A stretch of DNA of 64,000 nt from Nanobdellati archaeon (GCA_019429005.1 JAHYJR010000002.1:1-64000), one strand, 5' to 3'; counted from the first letter of the stretch, positions 52,775 to 62,340 are shown. Numbers and translations: made by a program. The notes: generated by a model not told the origin, from the sequence alone.

Positions 52775-54097
52775 ATTAGATTTTATGCGATAGGCGGATA
52801 TAATGAAGTCGGAAAAAATATGAGTGCTCTTGAAGTCGAAAATGAAGTAGTCATATTCGATATGGGTGTCCATATGGAAAAGTTAATTGAGCTTAATTCT
52901 GAAAAGCTCGATTATACACAGTTAAGTACTGAAAAACTTAAAGCACTTGGTGTTTTACCAAATGATACCATATTAAATGGTAAGAATGTTATTGCAATTG
53001 TAATTTCACACGGTCATCTAGATCATGTAAATGCTATACCAAAACTAGCTGAAAAATATAATTGTCCTATAATTGGAACACCATACACAATAAAGATTAT
53101 TGAAAACATTCTTAGAGATCATGGAAAAAAGAAACTTTTAGACAATCTTGTAGCTATAGAATATGGTGATTTGGCAGAAATCTCAAAAAAAATTCAAATT
53201 GAACTTGTCAGAACAACACACAGCATACCAGAACCATCTTTAATTGTAGTACACACAAAAGAAGGTATTGCAACAATTGCATATGATTATAAGCTTGATA
53301 ACACCCCTGTTTTTGGAGAAAAACCGGATTACAAAAGAATCAAAGAAATAGGAAAAGAAGGTGTAAAACTCCACCTCTCTGAATGTGTCCACGTTGCAGA
53401 TGAAACTAGAACACCATCTGAAGAAATTGCAAAACATCTTATGAAAGATTCAATTGACCGTGCATATGAAGGCAACACATCCGTTTTTGTAACAACGTTT
53501 GCATCTCATATTGCAAGATTAACTGGTATTATTGAAGCAAATCAAAATCGTAGAAAAATCGTATTTCTTGGAAGGTCCCTTGATAATTACACAAGACCTG
53601 CTAAAGAATTAAACCTTATTGATTTATCTGATATTACAATTGAAGGACGACCTAAAGGTGTAACTAAAGTTTTAAGTGATGTTGAAAAAAATCCGACACA
53701 ATATCTTGTAGTATGTACAGGTAATCAAGGTGAACCTAATTCGGTTTTATCAAGAATATCAAATAAACAATACACTTTCAATTTCAGAAAAGAAGATCAA
53801 GTAATTTTCTCTTCAACTGTAATACCAAGTCCACTCAATAGAGCTAGTAGATATACACTTGAACGTAATCTTAAATCTCAAGGCGTGAGAATCATTAAAG
53901 ATGTACATGTCTCAGGTCATGCTATGCGTGAAGATCATAGAGACCTTATACGAATGCTTAACCCAACACATATTATACCATGCCACGGTGAAACAGAACG
54001 TCTTGCAAACTTTGCAAGTCTTGCTGAAGAAGAAGGTTATGTTTTAGGTAGTACTGTGCATATATTAACAAACGGACGATATATTGATCTGAAATAA
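52775..54097 (+). CDS. rnj: archaeal ribonuclease J, apparent ATT start
   Basis: This 440-residue metallo-beta-lactamase/beta-CASP nuclease degrades RNA 5' to 3'. It has the conserved first strand RFYAIGGYNEVGKNMSAL, the zinc motif VISHGHLDHVNAIPKL, and the beta-CASP motifs VFVTTFASHIARLTG, VSGHAMREDH and IIPCHGE. The first ATG (52820) would delete RFYAIGGYNEVGKN, which is conserved in the family. An in-frame TAA lies at 52772. The only codon between them in start position is ATT 52775, with GGTGAT ending 4 nt before it, as in many ATG genes here. Confidence 0.9.
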   Translation: MRFYAIGGYNEVGKNMSALEVENEVVIFDMGVHMEKLIELNSEKLDYTQLSTEKLKALGVLPNDTILNGKNVIAIVISHGHLDHVNAIPKLAEKYNCPIIGTPYTIKIIENILRDHGKKKLLDNLVAIEYGDLAEISKKIQIELVRTTHSIPEPSLIVVHTKEGIATIAYDYKLDNTPVFGEKPDYKRIKEIGKEGVKLHLSECVHVADETRTPSEEIAKHLMKDSIDRAYEGNTSVFVTTFASHIARLTGIIEANQNRRKIVFLGRSLDNYTRPAKELNLIDLSDITIEGRPKGVTKVLSDVEKNPTQYLVVCTGNQGEPNSVLSRISNKQYTFNFRKEDQVIFSSTVIPSPLNRASRYTLERNLKSQGVRIIKDVHVSGHAMREDHRDLIRMLNPTHIIPCHGETERLANFASLAEEEGYVLGSTVHILTNGRYIDLK

Positions 54098-54168
54098 TTA
54101 ATTTATTTCAGAACTTTTTCATTTTTTTTCTTTTTAACCTTTTTATAGAATAATAACCAAATAAATAT

Positions 54169-54498
54169 ATGTTTGGTATACCAATTGAATCTTTTTTAAT
54201 TGCAATAGTTCTAATTATTTCAGCTATACCTCTATATTTTTCAATCAAATTATTAGGTGGACAAGCATCGTTTCTAAAAGTTATTCTAGTGAATCTTGCT
54301 GCGGGTTTAATACTATCAGTCTTTGAATTGATTTTAGGTGTCGGTGGTATTTTAGGATTTGTAATATTAATTTTTATATATAAAGAAATGTTTGATATGA
54401 CTTACATTGGTGCATTCCTAGCTTGGTTATTACAATTTATAATTGCATTAATACTAATTTTAATTTTTATTGTAATTGGAATTAGTGTAATTATATAG
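54169..54498 (+). CDS. small conserved-type membrane protein, unknown
   Basis: This 109-residue very hydrophobic protein has three or four membrane helices (ESFLIAIVLIISAIPLYFSI, VILVNLAAGLILSVFELILG, GILGFVILIFIYKEMF, FLAWLLQFIIALILILIFIV). It has no charged catalytic residues. It lies between RNase J and GltX in a co-directional run, with spacings of 71 and 34 bases, so it may be cotranscribed. No family name is assigned. Confidence 0.6.
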   Translation: MFGIPIESFLIAIVLIISAIPLYFSIKLLGGQASFLKVILVNLAAGLILSVFELILGVGGILGFVILIFIYKEMFDMTYIGAFLAWLLQFIIALILILIFIVIGISVII

Positions 54499-54532
54499 AT
54501 ACTTTTTAATACTTGTTTTTAGAAATAATATT

Positions 54533-56206
54533 ATGTCTAAATCGATCGAACAATTCATAAAAGAACAAGCATTGCTTAATGCAATTGAATATTCTGGAAA
54601 AGCGAACCCTAAAGCACTAATAAGTCGTGTAATCGGAGAATATCAAGAATACAAATCAAAAATGAAAGAACTTATACCTCTAATTGAAAAAATTGTATCT
54701 GAAATCAATTCAATGTCTTCTAATGAACAAGCAAATGAAATCGAAAAATTAGGTGTTAAACTTAAAAAAAAACCAATAAAAAAAGACCTTTCAGATTTAC
54801 CTGATGCAATAGATGGTAAAGTTATAATGAGATTTGCTCCAAATCCAAATGGTTCATTATCGTTAGGACATGCAAGACAATTGATACTTAATTGGCTTTA
54901 TTCTAAAAGATATAATGGTAAATTTGTATTACGTCTTGATGATACTGATGCAAAAATAAAAACACCAATAAAAGAAGCATATAAATGGATTGAAGATGAT
55001 GCTAAATGGCTTGGCATAATACCTGATGTTATTGTTAAAGCTTCAGATAGATTTGATATCTATTATGATTATGCAAAAAAATTAATTGAAATGGATAAAG
55101 CGTATGTCTGTACTTGTGAAGCTGAAGAATTCAGAAAATTAAAAGCATCAGCTATAGCCTGTAAGTGTCGTGTTTTATCTTCAAAAGAGAATCTTAACCG
55201 TTGGAACAATATGTTTACAACCTATAAAGAAGGTGATGCTGTACTTAGAATTAAAACAGACATAAAACATAAAAATCCAGCATTAAGAGATTGGCCTGCA
55301 TTTAGGATAATAGATAACCCAAAACACCCCTACCTTAATGTAAAAGTATGGCCACTTTATGATTTCGCATCATCTATTGATGATCATCTTTTAGGTATTA
55401 CACACATCATCCGTGGTATTGATTTTGTTGTAACTGAACAAAAACAAGGGTACTTATATAAATATTTTAATTGGATATATCCAAAAAATCTAGTTACAGG
55501 AAAATTATTGGTTTCAGGTGTTAAAAGTACAACAGAATCACGAAGATTAATAGCTGAAGGTGTATTTACTGGTTGGAATGACCTTAGACTTGGCAATTTA
55601 AAATCACTTCAAAGACGAGGATTTTGTCCTCAAGCAATTATAGATTTTATAAAAGCTATTGGAACAACTAAAGGCGATGTTAATATCTCGCTTGAAAACC
55701 TTTATGCTGTAAACAAAAAATACATTGATCCTGTCTCTGATAGATACTTTTTTGTTGCAAATCCAATCAAAATGGAAATTAAAGGTATAGATAAATATAC
55801 AGCTGAACTTGTCAAGCATCCTGATAATAACTCACGTGGCACTCGTAAGATTAAAATGAATGGTCCTGTTTTAGTATCAACTGATGACATTGAACTGTTT
55901 AAAAGCGGAAAAAAGATTAGACTAAAAGGACTTTTCAACATAATAATCAAATCAGTATCAAAAGATCTAATTATTGCGGAATTTGTTTCACAAGAAATAG
56001 ACAAAACAATACCGATAATACATTGGGTGCCTAATAAAGATAATATTGAAGCAGAAGTTATTATGCCTGATATGATATCAATCAAAGGAAATCTTGAGAA
56101 TAATTGTAAAAATCTAAAAACTGGCACAATGATTCAACTTGAAAGATTTGGTTTTGCTAATCTTGAAAATAAAAAACCGTTTAGGTTCATATATACGCAT
56201 AAATGA
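54533..56206 (+). CDS. gltX: glutamyl-tRNA synthetase, archaeal type
   Basis: This 557-residue class I enzyme of the archaeal/eukaryotic GluRS-GlnRS branch has MRFAPNPNGSLSLGHARQLI (HIGH as LGHA) and FVLRLDDTDAK. TTESRRLIAEGVFTGWNDLR and QRRGFCPQAIIDFIKAIG stand in the place of the KMSKS loop and following helix, and the C-terminal domain is all-beta. The loop LLVSGVKSTTESRR differs from the usual SKS/SKR form. An archaeal N-terminal extension of about 95 residues is present. It overlaps the next gene by 4 bases. Confidence 0.92.
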   Translation: MSKSIEQFIKEQALLNAIEYSGKANPKALISRVIGEYQEYKSKMKELIPLIEKIVSEINSMSSNEQANEIEKLGVKLKKKPIKKDLSDLPDAIDGKVIMRFAPNPNGSLSLGHARQLILNWLYSKRYNGKFVLRLDDTDAKIKTPIKEAYKWIEDDAKWLGIIPDVIVKASDRFDIYYDYAKKLIEMDKAYVCTCEAEEFRKLKASAIACKCRVLSSKENLNRWNNMFTTYKEGDAVLRIKTDIKHKNPALRDWPAFRIIDNPKHPYLNVKVWPLYDFASSIDDHLLGITHIIRGIDFVVTEQKQGYLYKYFNWIYPKNLVTGKLLVSGVKSTTESRRLIAEGVFTGWNDLRLGNLKSLQRRGFCPQAIIDFIKAIGTTKGDVNISLENLYAVNKKYIDPVSDRYFFVANPIKMEIKGIDKYTAELVKHPDNNSRGTRKIKMNGPVLVSTDDIELFKSGKKIRLKGLFNIIIKSVSKDLIIAEFVSQEIDKTIPIIHWVPNKDNIEAEVIMPDMISIKGNLENNCKNLKTGTMIQLERFGFANLENKKPFRFIYTHK

Positions 56207-56652
56207 TTTTAATGAAACAGATATTATTTTTGGCTCTACTATTATTTGTATCTTTTATAAATATTGATACAGCCTTTGCTGCATCTGCATCATTTGATGA
56301 GTATTACTTCAATCCATCTACTGATGAATGCATCAATCATTGGCGAGGTAATGATTATACAAAATTTCCTATACCAGATAATTTCTACTTCTCAGGATAT
56401 AATGACCCAAATTGCACACAACTAGAATTCAATCTTAAAGAATATAATACATGTATATCTCTTAACGGCGAGTATATATTGAAATATAACTTTTATTACA
56501 AATGTTTCATATATGAAACAAAAACAATTGATATTGAAACAGACAAATTAAAAAAGAATATTGGTTCTTATCTACTTAAAGGCGTATCATTTTTATTTTT
56601 TATCCTTATTGTAAGCATATTTATTGACAGAGTTAATAAACATTTTATATGA
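56203..56652 (+). CDS. small secreted Cys-rich membrane-anchored protein
   Basis: This 149-residue protein has a signal peptide (ILFLALLLFVSFINIDTAFA), a Cys-containing outside domain (STDECINHWRGND, DPNCTQLEF, YNTCISLNG, YYKCFIYET; four cysteines that could form two disulfides), and a C-terminal membrane helix. It overlaps the end of gltX by four bases and is probably coupled to it, though the functional link is unclear. ATG 56212 is an alternative start. No family is recognised. Confidence 0.6.
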   Translation: MILMKQILFLALLLFVSFINIDTAFAASASFDEYYFNPSTDECINHWRGNDYTKFPIPDNFYFSGYNDPNCTQLEFNLKEYNTCISLNGEYILKYNFYYKCFIYETKTIDIETDKLKKNIGSYLLKGVSFLFFILIVSIFIDRVNKHFI

Positions 56653-56664
56653 GCTGGGGGTTAA

Positions 56665-57130
56665 TCAATCAACCAAAAACCCAAACAATAATTGCCCATA
56701 ACTATACTTTGATTTTGGATTTATATCCTCAAGATAACCCACTTTCTTAAAACCTCTTTTTTTATAGAATTCAATAGCTTTATTACCATCATAATCTCCA
56801 GTTCCTACATGAATCATTGATATTTTTCATTTACACAATAATTAATAAGATGTTCTATCAACAAAGTTCCAAACCCTTGACCTTGATATTCAGATCTAAT
56901 TGCTAATTCTTCAATTATTACAGAACCTTGAAATGGTGTATCAAAAAGATGTTTCTCAAAATACAAATGCACTATATATTCAGTCTTATTTTCAAAAAAA
57001 AAATATTTTTTTGCTTAACACACATCTCAAAAAAATCATTATGCTTTGAAAATACTATTTTTGGAAATACGTCTTTAAAAGTTTTAATGTAATCAATTTT
57101 ATCAATTTTCTTAAAAAAACGTATTTTCAT
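56665..57130 (-). pseudogene. GNAT acetyltransferase pseudogene
   Basis: From the ATG at 57130 the frame reads MKIRFFKKIDKIDYIKTFKD, then breaks in a run of ten T residues. It resumes as VIIEELAIRSEYQGQGFGTL with the acetyl-CoA loop (Q/RxxGxG/A). A second frame change leads to MIHVGTGDYDGNKAIEFYKK and RGFKKVGYLED, the closing GNAT motif. Two frame changes, one in a homopolymer, make it non-functional as written. The full read-through length (about 155) is normal for GNAT. Confidence 0.7.
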
Positions 57131-57230
57131 ACTAATTATTAAATTAAATATTATAAATAAATCAAAATAATCTATCTAAATAATAATAAAACCAATAAAA
57201 CTATAAAAATTTACTATTAAACATACACAT

Positions 57231-57707
57231 ATGGGTCAATTAGGTCAATTTATTATGGATAAATCGGGAATAAGAACATTTGAAGTTTCAGACAAATCTT
57301 TACAGAAACATCTTTTAGAAGCAAAAACAAATTCAAACGCCTTTAGAGTATATCGTATAATTAAAGATAATGATTCTGATTATAAAATAGTGAAAGATCT
57401 TTGTAATCCTGTTGAATTTAAATACAAAATTGAAGAATTTGATGGTTACCCTGTAGAATTTCTCACATATGAACCTAGACCAATGAAACATCCAAGGATA
57501 CGAACATTTAAGGATACTTATCTTGAACTTGATATTATTGACAAAATTATTATACCTTCAAAAAGGATAATTGGACGCTCTTTTGGTCAAGATGCAATTC
57601 AACCTTTCTATTATATAGGTACTGAAGAAACTTTCATTTATGAACTGGATTATGAGGTTGAATATCTCATATATAGATATGATATAATTAAAAGACACAT
57701 TTCATAA
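57231..57707 (+). CDS. hypothetical protein
   Basis: This 158-residue soluble protein is mostly beta with many Tyr, Ile and Asp (YELDYEVEYLIYRYDIIKRH at the end). Proline-containing PVEFLTYEPRPMKHPRIRTF lies in the middle. No family is recognised. It sits between two acetyltransferase pseudogenes and opposite an ASCH gene. Confidence 0.55.
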   Translation: MGQLGQFIMDKSGIRTFEVSDKSLQKHLLEAKTNSNAFRVYRIIKDNDSDYKIVKDLCNPVEFKYKIEEFDGYPVEFLTYEPRPMKHPRIRTFKDTYLELDIIDKIIIPSKRIIGRSFGQDAIQPFYYIGTEETFIYELDYEVEYLIYRYDIIKRHIS

Positions 57708-57753
57708 ATAATTTTTTTTTTAATAATAATACATATTATAAAAATAAGACAAA

Positions 57754-58131
57754 TTACACTTTAACATTAAAAAAACCAAGCTGACCTTTCTGATCTATCG
57801 GTTTATCAAATACCTGCACATTCTTAAGGACAAAACCATATATAGGTGTTTTAACAAAATGTTCAGAAAGATGTCTATATTTATCGTCCAAAAAAGAATC
57901 CGCAGAAGCATACATAATTACATCTTTTAATACTGCAGAGCCTAAAATCGCACCAATCTTAAACGTTTTAATATCAAGATTAAACTGTTTAGCATATTGC
58001 TTATCAATTGTTTTTGATGCATGGATTAAGAACCGTCCTCGAAATTTTGTGTTCCATGTCCGCAATTCAATCGTTTTTTTACAAGATAATATCAGTTCAA
58101 CCCATGGTTGTCGTATAGAAAGTGCTTTCAT
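57754..58131 (-). CDS. ASCH-domain protein
   Basis: This protein of 125 residues is a compact PUA-like ASCH domain. ALSIRQPWVELILSCKKTIE and ELRTWNTKFRGRFLIHASKT are its two signature strands, and YGFVLKNVQVFDKPI closes the barrel. ASCH domains bind RNA or modified nucleosides; some are ribonucleases or N4-acetylcytidine amidohydrolases. The specific job is not decidable. The start at 58131 begins MKALSIRQPW as in relatives. Confidence 0.85.
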   Translation of the reverse strand: MKALSIRQPWVELILSCKKTIELRTWNTKFRGRFLIHASKTIDKQYAKQFNLDIKTFKIGAILGSAVLKDVIMYASADSFLDDKYRHLSEHFVKTPIYGFVLKNVQVFDKPIDQKGQLGFFNVKV

Positions 58132-58193
58132 TTGAATCATATATATTTTGTTTAAAGGATTTATTAATTAAAGAATATAATAAAATAAAAAAA

Positions 58194-58584
58194 TTAAATA
58201 CAATATTCCAAAAAAACACATTTTTTATCTGTTCCAATCTCTTTAAAGCCCATTGATTTCCATACTGTTAAAGCAATAATATTATTAGAATATACATTTG
58301 TTTTAATTATCTTAACATTATTTGTGTTGAACCAATTAAGAACCATATTAAATAAGACTTTAACTATACCTTTATTTCGATATTCCAAAATGATAAAAGT
58401 ACTCGATAAGATTCCAACATCATTTTTAATATAAGATTCACAAAAACCAACTGGTTTATTATCTTCATAAGCGATAAGATAAAGTGTATTATTATCAGAT
58501 ATTGCTTTTTTAATATTTTGTTTATATTTTTTTATTGTTTCATCATTTTTATCAAAAAGTTAGATCTTGACGAATAAAATACAT
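58194..58584 (-). pseudogene. second GNAT acetyltransferase pseudogene
   Basis: The front reads MYFIRQDLTF from the ATG at 58584 and leaves the frame in a T5 run. With four T residues it continues as DKNDETIKKYKQNI, LYLIAYEDNKPVGFCESYI, YRNKGIVKVLFNMVLNWF and NNIIALTVWKSMGFKEIG, a complete GNAT ending in the family's N-x2-A-x3-Y/W-x3-GF motif. Only this one base breaks the gene, so it may be a sequencing error, a recent pseudogene or a slippage-expressed gene. Confidence 0.7.
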
Positions 58585-58794
58585 ATTGTTTCCAACCATA
58601 AAATTTTAAAGGTATTTAAACATAACGTAATAAGCATAATATTGTTTAAAATTAATATATAATTAATTAAAAACACATATTATTTTGTTATTTATAAATA
58701 GTAACTTTTATATAGTTATCTATATCAAATATTAAAACGATTATTAATTAAATAATAAACATATCAAATTAAAACGATTAAAAAGGTACTTTAA

Positions 58795-59097
58795 ATGGAA
58801 AATAAAAATATATACGATATTCAGGAAGACGTATTTATACCGTTTTTTGATTATCTAGATCAATTACAAGATATACAAATAATTCAAAATGATTATATAA
58901 CATGGAGTAATCTTAGAGAATCATTATATCAAGCACATTTAAACAAAAAATGGGATTTAGACCTAAAAAAGAAAGATGATATTTTAAAACAAAGAGATAT
59001 TAAATCATGTCGAGACATGTTTACATATTTTAATAATATTGATAAACCAGCAACATATAGCGAAATGTTCGATCATCTTGATAATCTTTTAAATTAA
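58795..59097 (+). CDS. hypothetical acidic protein
   Basis: This 100-residue acidic helical protein (EDVFIPFFDYLDQLQDIQII, DLDLKKKDDILKQRDIKSCR) has no signal or membrane segment. No family is recognised. It has a GGTACTTTAA element right before the ATG in place of GGTGAT. It stands alone in an AT-rich region, upstream of the coiled-coil gene. Confidence 0.5.
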   Translation: MENKNIYDIQEDVFIPFFDYLDQLQDIQIIQNDYITWSNLRESLYQAHLNKKWDLDLKKKDDILKQRDIKSCRDMFTYFNNIDKPATYSEMFDHLDNLLN

Positions 59098-59260
59098 TTA
59101 ATCAAATAAAAATAATATAATATTATATTTATCGTATTTATAATTATTTTTTAAAATTTCTAAATATAAATCTTCTTAACAAGACTTTTATTTATATTAT
59201 CATAATTTTAGTTATATCAATAATTAGAACATATATACAGTTCAAAAATATAACAGGATA

Positions 59261-60580
59261 ATGGATAATATGAAACGTTTTTTTGAAAAACTCTTTGGTA
59301 AAAGAGAACCTATTGAAAAAGAATCACATAAACAAGTTAAAGTTAATCTTAATTTAAATAATATCCTAAAATTTATTGAAGATGAAACCTCTGAATTTTC
59401 AAATAAAATTAATGATTCAATAAAGACATCTTTTGATCAAATTAAGACTCTTTTAGATGAATTAGAAATCAATTTAGATATTCTAGAAAAAGCTAAATCT
59501 GAAAAAGATGTTGATGATCGGCCAAAAATGTTTGCGTTAGACCATAGAATTGCTTTTATAAAAAGAGTACAGAGTTTTAAAAATACAATTAAACTTCCCG
59601 AAAGTGAAAATACTCAAAAAGTTTTTGAATTTAATAATCTCCTAATTGATGAATTAAACAATCTAATCAAAGACACAGCAAAAAACATATATTTTACAAA
59701 AATCTTGTTTTCAGAAGAAATTTCGGGTGTAGCGAGTACTTTGAAAAAAATAAGTGGTTCTATAGACCAATCCAAAAAATATTTAGATGAAAACCGAGAT
59801 AAAATTAAATTAATTATAGATATTAAAAAAAACATAACAGATATGGATAATCAAATTAATATTAAGCAAACTGAAAATGATAATTTAAAACAACACAAAT
59901 TAAATCTTATTAAACTAGAAGATGAAGAAAAAAAGATACATCATGATTTAACACAATTAGATAAAAGCGGAGAATTGACTGATTTAAAGCAAAAACAAGC
60001 AAAATTAGACACTCTCAAAAAGGATATTGATGAATCAAAAACATATATCTTACAAATGTTTTCCCCTATTATGAAAGCTTTGAAGAAATTTGAAAGATAC
60101 ACCACAGGACTCACAAAAGATGAAATACAAATCTTAGATACCTATATTGAACATCCATCTGAGGGTCTGCTTATTGATACACATTTAAAAACACTTGATA
60201 AGATTCTTGAAAATATTGAAAGTTTAATTAATACAGATCAAATTCAATTAAAAGACAAACTAAAAGAAAAAGCGATTACACAAATTGAAAAATTTAAAAA
60301 ACATTCTGAACTGGAATATTTTAAAACCAAATCTAAAACAACACAAGAAACGATTAAAACTCTTGAAAATGAAATAAAAACAAATAAAACAAGTCATAAA
60401 ATTGAATCAATAAGAACAAAATTCCAAGATATAAAAAACAAAATCAAAGACGAAAAACAAGATATAGATAAACTTGAAGAGTATTTAAAAACACTTAATA
60501 ATGACATTTCTGAGAAGATAAAAGAGTTAGAATCAGACCTTAAAGACATTTCAGATAAAACTGTAACAATTAAATTTTAA
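59261..60580 (+). CDS. long coiled-coil protein
   Basis: This 439-residue soluble protein is almost entirely helical. The first 15 residues form a basic amphipathic start (MKRFFEKLFGKREP). Residues about 175-265 and 325-435 show strong coiled-coil heptads rich in Lys, Glu, Ile and Leu (NLKQHKLNLIKLEDEEKK, LKKDIDESKTYIL, LEEYLKTLNNDISEKIKELE). No ATPase head is seen, so it is not a complete SMC protein; a structural or scaffold role is the best guess. It is convergent with the winged-helix gene, 3 bases apart. Confidence 0.65.
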   Translation: MDNMKRFFEKLFGKREPIEKESHKQVKVNLNLNNILKFIEDETSEFSNKINDSIKTSFDQIKTLLDELEINLDILEKAKSEKDVDDRPKMFALDHRIAFIKRVQSFKNTIKLPESENTQKVFEFNNLLIDELNNLIKDTAKNIYFTKILFSEEISGVASTLKKISGSIDQSKKYLDENRDKIKLIIDIKKNITDMDNQINIKQTENDNLKQHKLNLIKLEDEEKKIHHDLTQLDKSGELTDLKQKQAKLDTLKKDIDESKTYILQMFSPIMKALKKFERYTTGLTKDEIQILDTYIEHPSEGLLIDTHLKTLDKILENIESLINTDQIQLKDKLKEKAITQIEKFKKHSELEYFKTKSKTTQETIKTLENEIKTNKTSHKIESIRTKFQDIKNKIKDEKQDIDKLEEYLKTLNNDISEKIKELESDLKDISDKTVTIKF

Positions 60581-60583
60581 AAA

Positions 60584-61231
60584 TTATATAGAATTTATTA
60601 ACTCATTCTCTATTGATTTAACATACGATATAAATACATTTGTAAATGGTCCAGAAGAAACCTGTCCTTTAGATTCTCGTTTAACAAGGCCATAATTAGA
60701 TAAATCATTCAAATGGACATTAACAGACATTTTTGTAAGACCTGTCTCACCCATTATATCTTTAACATTTGTTGACAATATAGTTATAATATAATTATAA
60801 TTAATATCCTTTGTACCTATACGAATTAAGTCCAAGGCAAACTGATTAAGATTACTATCATATACGTCATAACAAAAAGGATTCAAATATTTATCGAGAC
60901 TTTTGTTTTTTATCTCAGATTTTAAAGAGTCGAAAGAGGCCATAAATACATCTGTAAATGGTCCAGAAGAAACCGGTCCTTTAGATTCTCGTTTAACAAG
61001 GCCATAATTACCCAAATCATTCAAACGAATATTAACAGGCATTTTTGTAAGACCTGTAATATTCATTATATTATCAATTTTAGTTGGTAAGTTAGTTATA
61101 ATAGAATAATTAATTTCTTTTGTACCCATACGAATTAAATCTAAGGTTAACTCATTAAAAGCAGCACATAATACTTCAGATTCATCATACACATAATTAA
61201 ACTTTTGAGAATTACAATCATCTATAAACAT
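60584..61231 (-). CDS. tandem-duplicated winged-helix protein
   Basis: This 215-residue protein is made of two nearly identical winged-helix halves. Each has LDLIRxGTK, xxTGLTKMxVNxxLNDLxNYGLVKRE and SKGxVSSGPFTxVF. DNA of the two halves matches closely at a 312-base offset (104 codons), for example at 60641 and 60953, so the duplication is recent. LTKMxVNxxLNDLxNYGLV resembles an ArsR/MarR-like recognition helix and wing. It is likely a DNA-binding regulator in single-chain dimer form. Confidence 0.75.
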   Translation of the reverse strand: MFIDDCNSQKFNYVYDESEVLCAAFNELTLDLIRMGTKEINYSIITNLPTKIDNIMNITGLTKMPVNIRLNDLGNYGLVKRESKGPVSSGPFTDVFMASFDSLKSEIKNKSLDKYLNPFCYDVYDSNLNQFALDLIRIGTKDINYNYIITILSTNVKDIMGETGLTKMSVNVHLNDLSNYGLVKRESKGQVSSGPFTNVFISYVKSIENELINSI

Positions 61232-61295
61232 GTTTTTTATACACCCATTACTAATGATTTTAAAAAAATTTAAAAAATATAGATTAAGTAAAAAC

Positions 61296-62240
61296 TCACT
61301 TCATCAAAGACAACATATGAATTCTTTTAACCATATTCGGATGAGTACTCATCAGTTCCATAAACTTATCAGATTGTGTTATTGAGACTTTCCTATTTCT
61401 TATAGCTCTAAGTTCTCGCTCATCAATATCACCACTTCCATCAGTATCAACTAATTTTAACTCCGTAAGTTCTCGTGATGCACGAGACGGATCATTTGCA
61501 AAAAATGCTTTCATACCCTCAACATGCTTAAGTTCTGCCTTTGAAACTCTTGCACTACCATAAACAAGTTTAAATAAAGCTGATGCAAGTGCAGTTGGCT
61601 TATTACCGAGTTCAACACTACCTAAATCTGCATAATATTCACGTACTCTTGATGCATATAATACTATTAAATTAGTAAGTAAATAGATACCAAATGCAGC
61701 AATACCTATTGCAATAGTATTACCTCTATCCCTATCACCAGAAAACATAAAATTCCATGCTAAATACCACGCAATCATAGGTACTACGCTTATAAGTGTT
61801 ATAACAAGAACATCTCTATTCTTTATATGACTGATTTCATGCCCAATCACAGCCCTAAGCTCGTCCTCACTCAAAAGCTCAAGTATACCGTTTGTAACGC
61901 AAACTCTACTATCTGTCATCCAACGTCCAAATGCAAACGCATTAGGGATATTCATATTTGAAATACCTACTTTTGGTTTAGGAATACCTGCTTTTTTAGA
62001 TAATTCTTCAACCATTTTATGAAGCTCAGGATTTTCTGTTTTTGATACATATTTGATTTTCATAGACCATTCGACAATTTTAGGGCCAATCATATACTGT
62101 ACAAACATCATTACAGTTGCAAGAACTGCATAAAAAACAAAATTACCTATACCTAAATAAGCACCAGCAAGAGTCATAAGCGTATATAATATTGCAAAAA
62201 GAACAGTCATTACGCCATACATTTTAAGTTGAAGCCACAT
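61296..62240 (-). CDS. htpX: HtpX-type zinc metalloprotease with EF-hand-like loop
   Basis: This protein of 314 residues is an M48 membrane protease. It has two N-terminal helices, GHEISHIKNRDVL (HExxH at about residues 134-138) and a membrane helix pair, and the third zinc ligand region YYADLGSVELG. Near the C-terminus DTDGSGDIDERELRAI (about 265-280) is a perfect 12-residue EF-hand calcium loop. The enzyme degrades misfolded membrane proteins. ATG 62240 has GTGAT four bases upstream. Confidence 0.92.
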   Translation of the reverse strand: MWLQLKMYGVMTVLFAILYTLMTLAGAYLGIGNFVFYAVLATVMMFVQYMIGPKIVEWSMKIKYVSKTENPELHKMVEELSKKAGIPKPKVGISNMNIPNAFAFGRWMTDSRVCVTNGILELLSEDELRAVIGHEISHIKNRDVLVITLISVVPMIAWYLAWNFMFSGDRDRGNTIAIGIAAFGIYLLTNLIVLYASRVREYYADLGSVELGNKPTALASALFKLVYGSARVSKAELKHVEGMKAFFANDPSRASRELTELKLVDTDGSGDIDERELRAIRNRKVSITQSDKFMELMSTHPNMVKRIHMLSLMK

Positions 62241-62340
62241 AATAATCACTAAATATTATATGAAAACATTAATTTAAAAGGTTTTCTAAAGGAAATATTT
62301 TATACAAGGATTCAAGTAATCCATTAATCCCATAAAAACA

